64,000 bases of DNA from Acinetobacter brisouisimilis (GCF_000368265.1 NZ_KB851219.1:2040484-2104483), one strand, 5' to 3'; shown: positions 46,916 to 56,827, numbered from the stretch's first letter. Notes: generated from the sequence alone by a model not told the origin. Program-made: numbers and translations.

Positions 46916-47851
46916 ATGAGTAAACAGCAAGATTACATTCCTGGTCAATTTCAATGGTCTTTTCTACTGCCCAAATACTGGGGGGTGTGGATTGCGATTG
47001 TCTTTCTTATGCTTCTTGCGATTTTACCGTGGGCCGTTCAGCGCCGTCTGGCACATGCGCTTGCCAATCTGGCATGGAAATACCTCAAGTCTCGCCGCAA
47101 AACCACGATGCGCAATCTGGAAGTGTGTTTTCCTGAATGGTCACGGAATGAAGTTGAGCAACATGCCAAGCAAGTTTTTGTGGACATGATGCTGGGGACT
47201 TTTGAAACCTTAAATGCGTGGTATAAGCCACAATGGTTTAAAGATCGCGTGACCATTGAAGGTCTGGAACATATTACCCATGCGCAACAACAAGGTCAGG
47301 GAGTACTACTACTCGGAACGCACAGCACCCTGCTCGATGCAGGCGGGTACATCTGTGCGCAGTACTTTGAACCCGATGTAGTCTATCGCCCGCAAAACAA
47401 CCCGTTACTGGACATGCTGATTTACCGCAGGCGTGCCACGATTTATAAAAATCAAATTGACCATGACGATATGCGCGGTCTGATTCGCCATCTAAAAAAT
47501 GGACGTGCCATCTGGTATAGCCCCGATCAGGATTTTGGTCTAAAACAAGGCGTTATGGCACCTTTCTTTGGCACGCCTGCAGCAACGGTTACGGCGCACC
47601 GCCGCTTGTTAAAAATTTCCAAGGCTGCAGCAATTCCGCTGTATTTTTATCGTTATGGTGATGAAGCCGACCCTCGTTATCATATTTTGATTGAGCCGCC
47701 TGTTGAAAACCTACCTTCTGACGATGAAGTCGATGATGCAACCCGTGTTAATAAAATTATTGAAAATCAGCTACGTATTGCTCCAACGCAATACATGTGG
47801 TTTCATCGCCGCTTTAAAACTCGCCCTGAAGGCTACGACAAAATTTATTAA
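46916..47851 (+). CDS. lpxL: Lipid A late acyltransferase, LpxL-like
   Basis: Inner-membrane enzyme of 311 residues with one N-terminal membrane helix (about 24-42). The catalytic HX4D motif is HSTLLD at residues 136-141, and the C-terminal MWFHRRFKTRPEG is nearly identical to the end of E. coli LpxL (LHRRFKTRPEG). It would add a secondary acyl chain (laurate in most relatives) to Kdo-lipid A. LpxM proteins end differently, so LpxL is preferred, though a paralogue is possible. A glycosyltransferase gene follows 15 bases later. Confidence 0.82.
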   Translation: MSKQQDYIPGQFQWSFLLPKYWGVWIAIVFLMLLAILPWAVQRRLAHALANLAWKYLKSRRKTTMRNLEVCFPEWSRNEVEQHAKQVFVDMMLGTFETLNAWYKPQWFKDRVTIEGLEHITHAQQQGQGVLLLGTHSTLLDAGGYICAQYFEPDVVYRPQNNPLLDMLIYRRRATIYKNQIDHDDMRGLIRHLKNGRAIWYSPDQDFGLKQGVMAPFFGTPAATVTAHRRLLKISKAAAIPLYFYRYGDEADPRYHILIEPPVENLPSDDEVDDATRVNKIIENQLRIAPTQYMWFHRRFKTRPEGYDKIY

Positions 47852-47866
47852 AATCAGGAATTCAGC

Positions 47867-48973
47867 ATGAAAGTGATGCAGCTTCTTCCAGAACTGAACA
47901 GTGGTGGTGTAGAACGTGGGACATTAGAAATTGCACGTGCTTTGGTTCAGCAAGGGCACACTTCTTTAGTGGTTTCCAATGGCGGTCGCTTAGTGCCTGA
48001 GCTTGAAGCCGAAGGTTCAACCCATATTCAGTTGCCAATTCACAAAAAAGCCTTGTCGAGTCTGTGGCAAATTCGCCCACTCAGAAAAATTATTGAGCAG
48101 CATCAGCCTGATATTGTCCATGTACGCTCACGTGTGCCTGCTTGGCTGACCCATTTTGCTCTAAAAGGCATTCCTGCTTCACGCCGCCCGCATTTGGTGA
48201 GCACGGTACATGGTTTTTATTCGGTCAACCGTTACAGCGCCATTATGACGCATGCTGAAAAAGTGATTGCGGTATCTGACAGTGTCGTTGAATACATTCG
48301 GCAAAATTATCCAGCGTGCCCACCACAGGATATTGTGCGGATTTATCGTGGGATTGACCCCAAAGCATTTCCTCACGGCTATCAACCAACTGCGCAATGG
48401 CTGAATCAGGTTTACAACGATTATCCTCAACTCGAAAACAAATTTCTGCTGTGTCTACCTGGGCGGATTACCCGTTTGAAAGGACATGAAACCCTGATTC
48501 AACTCATGACACAGCTAAAGCAGCAATACCCACAGGTTCATGCATTGGTCGTGGGCGGTGCAGATGAGAAGAAACAAACCTATTTGGATGAACTGCAAAA
48601 TAGCGTGCAACAACACGGTTTAACCGAACACATCACCTTTGTCGGGCATCGTTCTGATATTCGTGAATGGCTAGCACTCAGTGATGTAGTACTGTCACTG
48701 TCCAATCAGGCAGAAACCTTTGGGCGTACGGCACTTGAAGCATTATCTGTCGGTACGCCAGTGATTGGCTGGAACCGTGGTGGTGTCGCAGAAATCCTGT
48801 CGCAGATTTATCCGCAAGGACTGATCAAGGTCGATGATCAGGTAAGTTTACTCCGCAATATCCAGCAACATATTGAAAAACCCGTGACGGTTGCCCCTGT
48901 GACGCAGTTTAGTTTGCAGGATATGTGTCAAAATACGCTTGCCTTGTATCAGCAATTGCTACAACGCCAATAA
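47867..48973 (+). CDS. Glycosyltransferase family 4 protein, probably cell-surface
   Basis: A 368-residue GT-B fold glycosyltransferase. The N-terminal donor/acceptor domain begins MKVMQLLPELNSGGVERGTL, and the C-terminal domain has LLCLPGRITRLKGHETLI and a family 4 donor-binding segment NQAETFGRTALEALSVGTPV near residue 285. Its location 15 bases after the lpxL-like gene suggests that it extends the lipooligosaccharide core, but acceptor and sugar are unknown. A hairpin follows the stop. Confidence 0.85.
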   Translation: MKVMQLLPELNSGGVERGTLEIARALVQQGHTSLVVSNGGRLVPELEAEGSTHIQLPIHKKALSSLWQIRPLRKIIEQHQPDIVHVRSRVPAWLTHFALKGIPASRRPHLVSTVHGFYSVNRYSAIMTHAEKVIAVSDSVVEYIRQNYPACPPQDIVRIYRGIDPKAFPHGYQPTAQWLNQVYNDYPQLENKFLLCLPGRITRLKGHETLIQLMTQLKQQYPQVHALVVGGADEKKQTYLDELQNSVQQHGLTEHITFVGHRSDIREWLALSDVVLSLSNQAETFGRTALEALSVGTPVIGWNRGGVAEILSQIYPQGLIKVDDQVSLLRNIQQHIEKPVTVAPVTQFSLQDMCQNTLALYQQLLQRQ

Positions 48974-48978
48974 ATCAA

Positions 48979-49011
48979 AACCCGAACTAGATGGAACATC
49001 CAGTTCGGGTT
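48979..49011 (+). terminator. Hairpin after the glycosyltransferase gene
   Basis: A ten-base stem AACCCGAACT with AGTTCGGGTT, extended inside by GATG/CATC after one mismatch, just after the stop. No T run follows. Confidence 0.6.
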
Positions 49012-49543
49012 AATTGAGGTTGTGTTTTCAGATCTTATTATTGTTTTTATTGTGTCTATCCATGTTGCCATCATGCCATTGATGTTATCCACTCAGCACG
49101 TCTTCCCTACGGGATACTCCATTCCCATACTTCCTTGTGCCGATAAACCTAGAATAAAATGAAATCCTAAAGCTGCATAGCAGATATCTGCTGTACAGAA
49201 TGTACGCATATGCTTACATCAGCCAAGTAAGTGTTATACTTTTTTCAAATTAAGGTGATATTTATTTGATCTAAAATTATGACTGCTTTTTATTGCGTAC
49301 CCCGCACAGAACCAAGGTGAGATTTGCTTAATTATTCAACATTTTTTTCGCTTAAAAACTCAACATCCGAGCAAAAACAACACCTTGAAAAACCCCCATT
49401 AAATTTAAGCTATGTTTTTAATTTTTATAATATAAGTAGCTAAGACCATCTTTATTAGTTTTGTATGTATCATAAACAAGTTATTTCACTCAAAAATCTT
49501 TCTGTTTGACTTATGTAGCGCTTGCAGTTGGGGAGACTTTTGA
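49012..49543. other. Long intergenic stretch before asd
   Basis: About 530 bases with no gene that I can support on either strand. A perfect 14-bp palindrome AGCAGATATCTGCT lies at 49179-49192 and overlaps CTGTACAG. The left 220 bases are less AT-rich than the rest and could hold a small RNA or an old fragment, but I recognise neither. Confidence 0.5.
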
Positions 49544-49549
49544 TACACT
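49522..49549 (+). promoter_or_regulatory. Candidate sigma-70 promoter of asd
   Basis: TTGCAG (49522-49527) and TACACT (49544-49549) are 16 bases apart, 45 bases before the chosen asd start. Confidence 0.45.
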
Positions 49550-49593
49550 CAAAACCCTTTTATTTTTTTATGACAATACCGAGGCACAATGAC

Positions 49594-50712
49594 ATGAAAG
49601 TAGGTCTGGTCGGTTGGCGTGGGATGGTTGGTTCTGTCCTTATGCAACGTATGGTTGAAGAGAATGACTTTGCACATTTTGAGCCATTCTATTTTTCTAC
49701 CAGTAATGCAGGTGGTGAAGCCCCTGCTTTTGGTGGTAAGACTGCCCCAGCACTTATGGATGCATCAGATATTAAGAGTCTGAAGCAAATGGATGTCATT
49801 ATTACCTGCCAAGGTGGTGACTATACTTCTGAGATTTTCCCAAAAATTAAAGCGGAAGGCTGGAACGGTTACTGGATTGATGCGGCATCGACTTTACGTA
49901 TGGATGACCAAGCCATTATTGTGCTTGATCCAGTCAACCTGAACGTGATTAAAGATGGTTTAGTCAAAGGCACCAAAACTTTCGTAGGCGGTAACTGTAC
50001 CGTTTCTCTGATGTTGATGGGCTTAGGTGGTCTCTTCCAAAATAACTTGGTGGAATGGGCAACTTCCATGACCTATCAGGCAGCATCAGGTGCTGGCGCG
50101 CAAAACATGCGTGAACTGATCACAGGCATGGGTTATTTGTATAACAACACCAAAGATTTGTTAGATGATCCTAAATCTGCGATTTTAGACATCGACTCTA
50201 AAATTGCTGAATTGCAACGCGGTGAAGGCTTCCCTTCTGCAAACTTCGGCGTACCTTTAGCAGGCTCGTTAATTCCTTACATCGACAAGCAACTGGAAAG
50301 TGGCCAGTCTAAGGAAGAGTGGAAAGGTCAGGTTGAAACCAATAAAATCTTGGGTAACCAGCAAATCGTACCAATCGATGGGCACTGTGTGCGTATCGGT
50401 GCAATGCGTTGCCATTCTCAGGCGTTGACGTTGAAATTGAAAAAAGATGTGCCTCTCAATGAAATCGAGGACATGATTCGCCAGTCAAACCAGTGGGCAA
50501 AAGTGATTCCAAATACCCGCGAAGCGTCTATGACTGACCTGACACCTGTTGCTGTTACTGGCACATTAAGTGTTCCTGTAGGTCGTCTACGTAAACTCAA
50601 TATGGGTAAAGAGTATCTTGGTGCATTCACTGTGGGTGATCAGTTACTTTGGGGTGCTGCAGAACCACTACGCCGCATGCTCCGCATCTTGATTGACTAT
50701 AAAAATGCATAA
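49594..50712 (+). CDS. asd: Aspartate-semialdehyde dehydrogenase
   Basis: Makes aspartate semialdehyde from aspartyl phosphate, the branch point for lysine/diaminopimelate, threonine and methionine. From ATG 49594 the protein has 372 residues and begins [20 protein letters not shown], the NADPH fold of the family. The catalytic cysteine is Cys135 in [12 protein letters not shown], as in E. coli. Earlier in-frame starts (49522, 49570) would overlap the candidate promoter or add residues absent from relatives. Confidence 0.96.
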   Translation: MKVGLVGWRGMVGSVLMQRMVEENDFAHFEPFYFSTSNAGGEAPAFGGKTAPALMDASDIKSLKQMDVIITCQGGDYTSEIFPKIKAEGWNGYWIDAASTLRMDDQAIIVLDPVNLNVIKDGLVKGTKTFVGGNCTVSLMLMGLGGLFQNNLVEWATSMTYQAASGAGAQNMRELITGMGYLYNNTKDLLDDPKSAILDIDSKIAELQRGEGFPSANFGVPLAGSLIPYIDKQLESGQSKEEWKGQVETNKILGNQQIVPIDGHCVRIGAMRCHSQALTLKLKKDVPLNEIEDMIRQSNQWAKVIPNTREASMTDLTPVAVTGTLSVPVGRLRKLNMGKEYLGAFTVGDQLLWGAAEPLRRMLRILIDYKNA

Positions 50713-50729
50713 TTTTGAATTTTAAATTG

Positions 50730-50758
50730 AAAAGCCGGTCTGAAAAGATCGGCTTTTT
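50730..50758 (+). terminator. Terminator after asd
   Basis: Stem AAAGCCGGTC with GATCGGCTTT (one G-T pair), six-base loop, then T residues. Confidence 0.88.
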
Positions 50759-50833
50759 AGCATCTTTAAAATTTACAATTCATTTACATACAGCTACATT
50801 ATAGTTAAAACAATCAACAGTTCCATTTTGTGG

Positions 50834-52225
50834 ATGAAAATGACTGCATATAACAAACTCGCTTCAGCACTGATTTTATGTTTCGCTGCACACAGTAGCT
50901 ATGCATTAACTTTTAACGCCGCCCAAATTGAATCAACTCAAGGGCAATTGTTATATGTCGAAATTCCTTATACAAATGCCAGCAATAATGCTGCAATTCA
51001 AGCAGGTTTAGCTGACCCTGATGACCTGATCCGTATGGGTGCTAGCCAACAGGATGTGAGTGGATTAAATTTCTTTGTACGTCGCACGGGCGCAAGTAGT
51101 GGCGTGATTGTCATCACTTCATCTCAACCCATGACCAATAAAAATATCAACCTGATTGTAAAAGTCCAAGATGCCGATGGGGCACATTTACAACAAATTC
51201 AAAAAAATCTGGGTGGAAATAATCCCCCTAAAGCACTCATAGCCAAAGCAGGCCCGATTAAAGCCTCAACTCAAGAGCAAGTCTTGGTTCCAAAACAGAT
51301 TGTCAGTGAAAAAGATATTGCACTTAACTTACCTGAGAGCAGACACTACACAACAACAATTGCTCCAGCAAATAATCCACCAGCACCTAGTCATCTTTTA
51401 GCAATCAGTGTTGCTGCGCCACCAAGCCTAACCACAGCAACACCAAACAACCGAACTAGCATAGCAACAAAACCGACAACAACGACTGCCGCACCTGCCA
51501 AACCTGTAACGACAGCTGCATCTGCCGCCAAGCCTGCTGCAACAGTATCTTCACCTCAGCCACTGCAAAAGCACAGTCAACCACAAGCTACACCAGCAAC
51601 AGCTCAAACATCGGTAGAGACCAAAAAACAAATACCTGTTGTACACCGAACTCCTGTAAAACCTGCACCTGTTGCCACAACTAAAGAAGCTGCGAAGAAC
51701 AATCACTATGTGGTGCAGCGTCAGGATTCTTTATGGAGTATTGCAGCACGGATTTCCGAGCAAAGCCATCAGCCGATTGGCGAAGTGATGAAACATATTA
51801 AAGCACTGAATGAACATGCCTTTGTTGGTGGAAATATCAATCGCTTAAGAGAAGGAACCAACCTGAACCTAAGTAATGCACCTCTCCCTACTCATACAGC
51901 GAACACGACAAAAACAACCTCAGCAGGAAAATATGCGACGAAATATCGCCTAGACCAAGCAGAAATGAGACTCGTGACCGAAAATACAGATACATCTTCG
52001 AGTAAAATGGGAGGTAATAGTCAAAATGCCCAGAAAACTGCGCCTGAATTATCATTAAAAGTTATGACAATTCGTAAAAAAACCGTTACATTACAAAAAA
52101 ATGTAGTTCAATTGGATTTGGCTCTGCAACAAAAAGACCATCAAATTCAATTATTAAATGCTCGACTTGCGCAATTACAGCAACAGTTGCAACAGCAACA
52201 AAAAGCCAACAAGCCAAGTCATTAA
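50834..52225 (+). CDS. fimV: FimV N-terminal half: periplasmic LysM protein
   Basis: A 463-residue exported protein. The signal peptide covers about residues 1-26 (LASALILCFAAHSSYA). It is followed by a beta-rich FimV N-terminal domain (ALTFNAAQIESTQGQLLYVE), a long Thr/Ala/Pro linker, a LysM peptidoglycan-binding domain at about 290-345 (HYVVQRQDSLWSIAARISEQ) and a Gln-rich coiled coil at the end. In Pseudomonas FimV these parts belong to one long protein that goes on through a membrane helix. Here the frame stops after the coiled coil, and the membrane/TPR part is a separate gene. I chose ATG 50834. FimV proteins organise polar type IV pili and twitching motility. Confidence 0.85.
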   Translation: MKMTAYNKLASALILCFAAHSSYALTFNAAQIESTQGQLLYVEIPYTNASNNAAIQAGLADPDDLIRMGASQQDVSGLNFFVRRTGASSGVIVITSSQPMTNKNINLIVKVQDADGAHLQQIQKNLGGNNPPKALIAKAGPIKASTQEQVLVPKQIVSEKDIALNLPESRHYTTTIAPANNPPAPSHLLAISVAAPPSLTTATPNNRTSIATKPTTTTAAPAKPVTTAASAAKPAATVSSPQPLQKHSQPQATPATAQTSVETKKQIPVVHRTPVKPAPVATTKEAAKNNHYVVQRQDSLWSIAARISEQSHQPIGEVMKHIKALNEHAFVGGNINRLREGTNLNLSNAPLPTHTANTTKTTSAGKYATKYRLDQAEMRLVTENTDTSSSKMGGNSQNAQKTAPELSLKVMTIRKKTVTLQKNVVQLDLALQQKDHQIQLLNARLAQLQQQLQQQQKANKPSH

Positions 52226-52276
52226 TGAGAACTGTTTTTAGCCTGAACACATTGTTGCGAATGCAAGGATAAAAAA

Positions 52277-53821
52277 ATGTTGCTATATATCATTCCATTT
52301 GTTCTATTACTCGTTGTAGCCATTGTGCTTAAAAAACGAGGCTCGGGGCAACAAGATACTGATTCTAGTCGATCAAAAAGAAAATTTGAGTCGAGAAAGA
52401 AAGCAAAAGCACGTTATGGTACGGCAACAACAGATATAACTGACACACAGGACATACTTTCTGTTGAAACAACACCAAAAGAACTTGATCCTGATTTACG
52501 TCGCCAAATTGAAAACCTGATTCGTGATAAAAACTTTAGTACAGCTGAAGCAATCATTAATCAGGCACTCAATGCAGATAATGCACAACACGATTTGTAT
52601 TTGTTACTGCTACAAATTCATATTGAGCAAAATGATCAGTTTTCTATTAATCAGCTATTATCTCATTTACGTTCACTGAATTTACATGATGTTGTACGAG
52701 AAGCAGAAAACCGTATTGCAGAAAAAAAAGAGCAAGCAAGAACAGATTCAATTCAGTTCACACCTATTCAACTTCCAGATGAAGCGCCTGCTACTGCTGT
52801 AGTTGAACCTGAAAAACCAGCAACTCCTCAAGTAAAAGCAGTTGATTTTGATTTACTTAAAAATGATTTAAGCGATGAAGCACACAGCGAACCTGAACCG
52901 ACACATAGTAGCTTGTCTTTTGATAAATTAGAACAAGAATTACACAGTGTATCCACGACTGCTCAGGAAACAGCACCTGCTTCAAAAGTAGAAGAACACA
53001 AGCCTCTTGAATTTAGCTTTGAAGACTCCAGAAAAACTGAAATTGATGAGCCTGAATCAGCAGCAACCAAGCATGTTCACCTATCTATTGAACCACGCAC
53101 AATAGAAAGCAAAGGTCCCGAACATTTTGCCCAGAAACTTGATTTTGGTAAAAATGAGGATGTCATTCCTGAAGTTGCTAAAACAGAACATCGTGAAGCA
53201 GCCTTCCAGCATCAGCATGAAACACCACATACAACTCAACTTGAACATGTAGAAGAAGTACAAGAAGCACCTGTTCTAGAGTTTAAATTTGACCTTACCA
53301 AACCTGCTGTTTCCCAAGAGAAACAGCCAGAACAAGAAGTTAAGCCAATTCAACAGGTTGATATCGCATTTAACTTTGAAGCAGTCAATACTGAAGTTCA
53401 AGCTGAACCACAGCCTGTGGTAGAAAAACAGGAAATAGTGTTTAGCTTTGACAAGCCAGATGCTCAGCCCGAAATTGAACCTGAAATAGTCATAGCTCCT
53501 ACTCCTACAGTTGAAGTTGCAGCAGAGCCTCTCTCTATAACCAGTTTCGATACACTACCAAGCAACACTATAGAATCAACTGTTGCAACTGTAGAAGAAC
53601 CTGCTCCAGAAACAGCAAAAGCAGCTGTAGATTATGTAGTTCAACAATTCCCTGAATTGGCTGCACTCAGCGATACTAAACTCAACTTATCACTTGCAGA
53701 ACAGTACATTCGTTTAGGTGCATTTAGCTCGGCACGAGCTTTATTAGAAGATTCACAAGTGCAATATCATGCTGATGAATTAGATCGCGCCAAATATTTA
53801 TTAAATCAAATAGCATCTTAA
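52277..53821 (+). CDS. FimV C-terminal half: membrane-anchored TPR protein
   Basis: A 514-residue protein starting with a membrane helix (residues 1-20, LLYIIPFVLLLVVAIVLK). It is followed by a basic stretch, a TPR-like unit (about 75-150), a very acidic repeat-rich middle with recurring EFSFE/EFKFD/VFSFDKP motifs, and the FimV C-terminal domain at the end (LNLSLAEQYIRLGAFSSARA). It is in the same frame as the first half, but three stop codons and an AAGGA ribosome binding site separate them. It should lie in the inner membrane with the bulk in the cytoplasm. Confidence 0.85.
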   Translation: MLLYIIPFVLLLVVAIVLKKRGSGQQDTDSSRSKRKFESRKKAKARYGTATTDITDTQDILSVETTPKELDPDLRRQIENLIRDKNFSTAEAIINQALNADNAQHDLYLLLLQIHIEQNDQFSINQLLSHLRSLNLHDVVREAENRIAEKKEQARTDSIQFTPIQLPDEAPATAVVEPEKPATPQVKAVDFDLLKNDLSDEAHSEPEPTHSSLSFDKLEQELHSVSTTAQETAPASKVEEHKPLEFSFEDSRKTEIDEPESAATKHVHLSIEPRTIESKGPEHFAQKLDFGKNEDVIPEVAKTEHREAAFQHQHETPHTTQLEHVEEVQEAPVLEFKFDLTKPAVSQEKQPEQEVKPIQQVDIAFNFEAVNTEVQAEPQPVVEKQEIVFSFDKPDAQPEIEPEIVIAPTPTVEVAAEPLSITSFDTLPSNTIESTVATVEEPAPETAKAAVDYVVQQFPELAALSDTKLNLSLAEQYIRLGAFSSARALLEDSQVQYHADELDRAKYLLNQIAS

Positions 53822-53839
53822 AGCAGTTCGTTTTACCAT

Positions 53840-53867
53840 AAGCAGTCGAATTCGGCTGCTTTTTTTA
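53840..53867 (+). terminator. Terminator-like hairpin before the asparaginase gene
   Basis: AGCAGTCGAA pairs with TTCGGCTGCT (one T-G pair) and seven T follow. It ends three bases before the next start codon. Confidence 0.75.
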
Positions 53868-53869
53868 TC

Positions 53870-54832
53870 ATGTCTAAAATTGCTTTAATTTATATGGGTG
53901 GAACATTCGGCTGTGTAGGTGAACCCTTAAGCCCAATGCCAGAACATGACTTTTTACCTTGCCTGCATGGCTATTTGCCAGACAATTTGGCAATAGAATG
54001 CTTTGCTGCTCCTGAGATTAAGGACAGTAGCGCCTATACAGCAGTAGACTGGCTCAAACTGGTACAGTTTATTCAACAATTACAACAACAAAACTTCCAG
54101 CATTTTGTCGTAATTCACGGCACGGATACTTTAAGTTATGCCAGTGCAGTGTTGGCACGTATGCTCGCCAAATCTTGCCATGTGATTATTACAGGCAGTC
54201 AATTCCCGTTACTCACGGTAGATGGCTCAACGATTCGTGAACAGACCGATGCCCGAGACAACCTGTGGTTTGCACTTGAGCATATTTTGAGTGTCGATAC
54301 AGGCGTATATTTAGCATTCCATCAACAACTATTTCATGGTCGTACAGCACTAAAAGCTCATACCACTGAACTCAATGCCTTTCAGGGTATTGCATCAACA
54401 CAAACAATCATGCAACAGCAGCAGGCCACACACGTTACCGATACGATGCTACAACGTGCGCAAAACCTCAATATTTTTAACTGGATGATGCAGCCGATTG
54501 GATTGGAACAGCTCGAACATAACCTTCAGCATGTACTTAGACAGGCACCCGACTTTTTAATTTTACAAGGCTTTGGAACTGGGAACTTAGTGACCAATTC
54601 CACCATTATTGAGCTCTTTCAACAACTCAAACAAAATAACTGTTTGCCTGTACTGACTACACAGGTCACTGCAGGTGGTATTGATCAGCGCTATGCAGTC
54701 AGTGCATGGGTCAAAGAAGCACAAATTGCAGTGTCTGATTGTCTAGGTCACGCTGATCTTTATGCCAAATTGCTAGCGCTTTATTTGCAGCATGAACAGG
54801 CAGGCGACTGGTTGAAGCACTGGCATGAATAA
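53870..54832 (+). CDS. Asparaginase family protein
   Basis: A 320-residue L-asparaginase-fold enzyme. The first active-site loop reads YMGGTFGCVGEPL, with Thr12 in the place of the nucleophile. The second is IHGTDTLSYAS (about residue 87), with the Thr-Asp pair, and a lysine follows in TALKAHT near residue 166. It resembles type I (cytoplasmic) asparaginases; no signal peptide is present. The ATG lies just three bases past a terminator-like hairpin and has no clear ribosome binding site. It overlaps truA by eight bases. Confidence 0.85.
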   Translation: MSKIALIYMGGTFGCVGEPLSPMPEHDFLPCLHGYLPDNLAIECFAAPEIKDSSAYTAVDWLKLVQFIQQLQQQNFQHFVVIHGTDTLSYASAVLARMLAKSCHVIITGSQFPLLTVDGSTIREQTDARDNLWFALEHILSVDTGVYLAFHQQLFHGRTALKAHTTELNAFQGIASTQTIMQQQQATHVTDTMLQRAQNLNIFNWMMQPIGLEQLEHNLQHVLRQAPDFLILQGFGTGNLVTNSTIIELFQQLKQNNCLPVLTTQVTAGGIDQRYAVSAWVKEAQIAVSDCLGHADLYAKLLALYLQHEQAGDWLKHWHE

Positions 54833-55643
54833 TACAAAAATGACTTCACAACGTTATGCGATCGGTATTGAGTTTTGTGGTACGGCTTATCGGGGTTGGC
54901 AAACACAACAAGCAGGCGTTGCCAGTGTGCAAGAAACCCTTGAGCGTGTCTTAAGTAAAATCGCCAATCATCCTGTTATTGTACACGGTGCTGGACGTAC
55001 CGACGCAGGTGTACATGCGACCAATATGGTGGCACATTTTGACAGCACAGCGGATCGTGCTGATCGTGGTTGGATCATGGGGGCAAATAGTCAGCTCCCT
55101 AAAGACATCTCGATTCAGTGGATTAAACGCATGGATTCAGACTTTCATGCACGATTCAAGGCAATTGCCCGCCGTTATCGCTATGTGGTGTATAACGCCC
55201 CTCGTCGTCCTGCATTACTGCACAAGCAGGTAACACATATTCATCAATCTCTAAATGTTGCCAAAATGGTCGAAGCAGCACAAAAGTTTGAAGGGACGCA
55301 TAACTTTGAAACTTTTCGCGCTGCGGCCTGTCAATCCAATCAGCCTGTACGGCACGTCAAACATTGCCGTCTGACCCAGCATGGCGCTTTTCTGATTCTG
55401 GATATTCAGGCAGATGGTTTCTTGTATCATATGGTGCGCAACATTGTGGGTTGCTTACTTGAAATTGGGCAGGAGCTCTACCCTGTGGAACACATTGATG
55501 TGATGTTCGCCGCAGAAGACCGCAAAGCTGCGGGCATTACCGCCCCTGCGGATGGTTTGTATTTTATTCAGGCGTATTATCCTGAGCAATTTGATTTACC
55601 CAAAGTTGCTTTAGGCCCTCAGTGGCTCAACTGGGCAGAGTGA
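54825..55643 (+). CDS. truA: tRNA pseudouridine synthase A
   Basis: Makes pseudouridine at positions 38-40 of tRNA anticodon stems. The 272-residue protein has the catalytic Asp60 in GAGRTDAGVHA, the arginine-rich ARRYRYVVYNAPRR segment near residue 118 and the C-terminal HMVRNIVGCLLEIGQ. It overlaps the asparaginase gene by eight bases; ATG 54840 is another possible start. The order asd-fimV-truA is common in gammaproteobacteria. Confidence 0.96.
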   Translation: MNNTKMTSQRYAIGIEFCGTAYRGWQTQQAGVASVQETLERVLSKIANHPVIVHGAGRTDAGVHATNMVAHFDSTADRADRGWIMGANSQLPKDISIQWIKRMDSDFHARFKAIARRYRYVVYNAPRRPALLHKQVTHIHQSLNVAKMVEAAQKFEGTHNFETFRAAACQSNQPVRHVKHCRLTQHGAFLILDIQADGFLYHMVRNIVGCLLEIGQELYPVEHIDVMFAAEDRKAAGITAPADGLYFIQAYYPEQFDLPKVALGPQWLNWAE

Positions 55644-55651
55644 CAAACAGT

Positions 55652-56662
55652 TCAGTCACGCTGTTTACGTTTGCGGTATTCAATCGGAGTTTCATTGGTC
55701 CAGCGTTTAAATGCCCGATAAAATGTACTTGGCTCGGCAAAACCTGTCAAGTACACAATTTTCTCAATGCTTTCATGCGTATTTGCCAACAGTTTCTTCG
55801 CAAGCCGACAGCGATAAGCTGATAATATCTGCTGAAAACTGGTTTGTGCATCATTAAGCAAGGTGCGCAAACGGCGTGGTGTAATTTGTAACTGTGCAGC
55901 CACACTTTCGAGTGTGGTTTCCCCTTGCTCTAAAGTTGCACCAATGGCACGGCGTACTTCATCCACCAGATCGTAACGCGCCAATTCCTGTAATTTTTCA
56001 TTTGCCAGTTGTTCATGTAGTTGTAACAAGTCAGGATCGGCTTGCCATAGCGGATGTTTTAAAATCGCAGGGTCAAAATACAGCCGGGTTTCTTTTTGCC
56101 CAAGGCTGACAGGACATTCATAGACCCGAAAATATTCTTCTGGCGCAGCTCCTTCCTGAAAATTAAAATCAATAAAAATCGGTTGAAATTGCCCTTCAGT
56201 CAAGAATTTGAAAAAGCGTAAAACCCCAGACACAGCACACTCAGAAAAATGTCGATTCAGCAGCCGATTGGGGCGGGCTTGTGTTCCATTAGTCAAATAA
56301 CAACGTCCATTTTCACAGACCAATTGCGCTTGAAAAGCATCACTAATTAAACGTTGATAGGCAAGTGCGCGTTGTAGCCCTTCACCAAAATTTTCGCTAC
56401 TCATAAACAGATGTTCGATCACTTGCCCACGGTAGAGTGGTAAATGCTCACCTAGATGCAACCCGATATCAGGGTCTTGACTCACTTGTTCAGCAGCAAG
56501 CCAAAATGCATTTTGTGCACTGACTGGCGTACGCTGATTGGTTTCTAACTGGCTCATGGCAACACCAGCCTGTGTCAGAATTTGCTCTGTTGACAATCCT
56601 GCCCGCCTTAATGCCTGATAACCAAGCCGCAATACCACAGAAGCATCCGTTTGCTGACCCAC
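55652..56662 (-). CDS. AraC family transcription regulator
   Basis: A 336-residue regulator with an N-terminal Arabinose_bd-type domain (about 5-210, LRLGYQALRRAGLSTEQILT) and a C-terminal AraC double helix-turn-helix (about 240-330). The latter has ESVAAQLQITPRRLRTLLND and IVYLTGFAEPSTFYRAFKRW. Proteins of this layout are often activators of catabolic genes. Its 3' end faces truA, and its target is not evident from neighbours. Confidence 0.87.
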   Translation of the reverse strand: MGQQTDASVVLRLGYQALRRAGLSTEQILTQAGVAMSQLETNQRTPVSAQNAFWLAAEQVSQDPDIGLHLGEHLPLYRGQVIEHLFMSSENFGEGLQRALAYQRLISDAFQAQLVCENGRCYLTNGTQARPNRLLNRHFSECAVSGVLRFFKFLTEGQFQPIFIDFNFQEGAAPEEYFRVYECPVSLGQKETRLYFDPAILKHPLWQADPDLLQLHEQLANEKLQELARYDLVDEVRRAIGATLEQGETTLESVAAQLQITPRRLRTLLNDAQTSFQQILSAYRCRLAKKLLANTHESIEKIVYLTGFAEPSTFYRAFKRWTNETPIEYRKRKQRD

Positions 56663-56827
56663 ACTTTCACCTTATTTTTATTCCTGTATCGCCAGATTCA
56701 GGGTACTGAGGATTGACCAAACTGACAACCAACCAGTCCTCTTTTTCAGGAAAAAAGTGTAGACGCATGATTCACTTTTGTTACTTTTAACTTTGTTGTT
56801 TTTAGCTACGCTTTATTTGCCTTTATA

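Noticed and set aside
51420..51700. Repetitive Thr/Ala/Pro codons in the first FimV half as a DNA repeat array
   Set aside because: The repeats are irregular at DNA level and simply encode a low-complexity linker.
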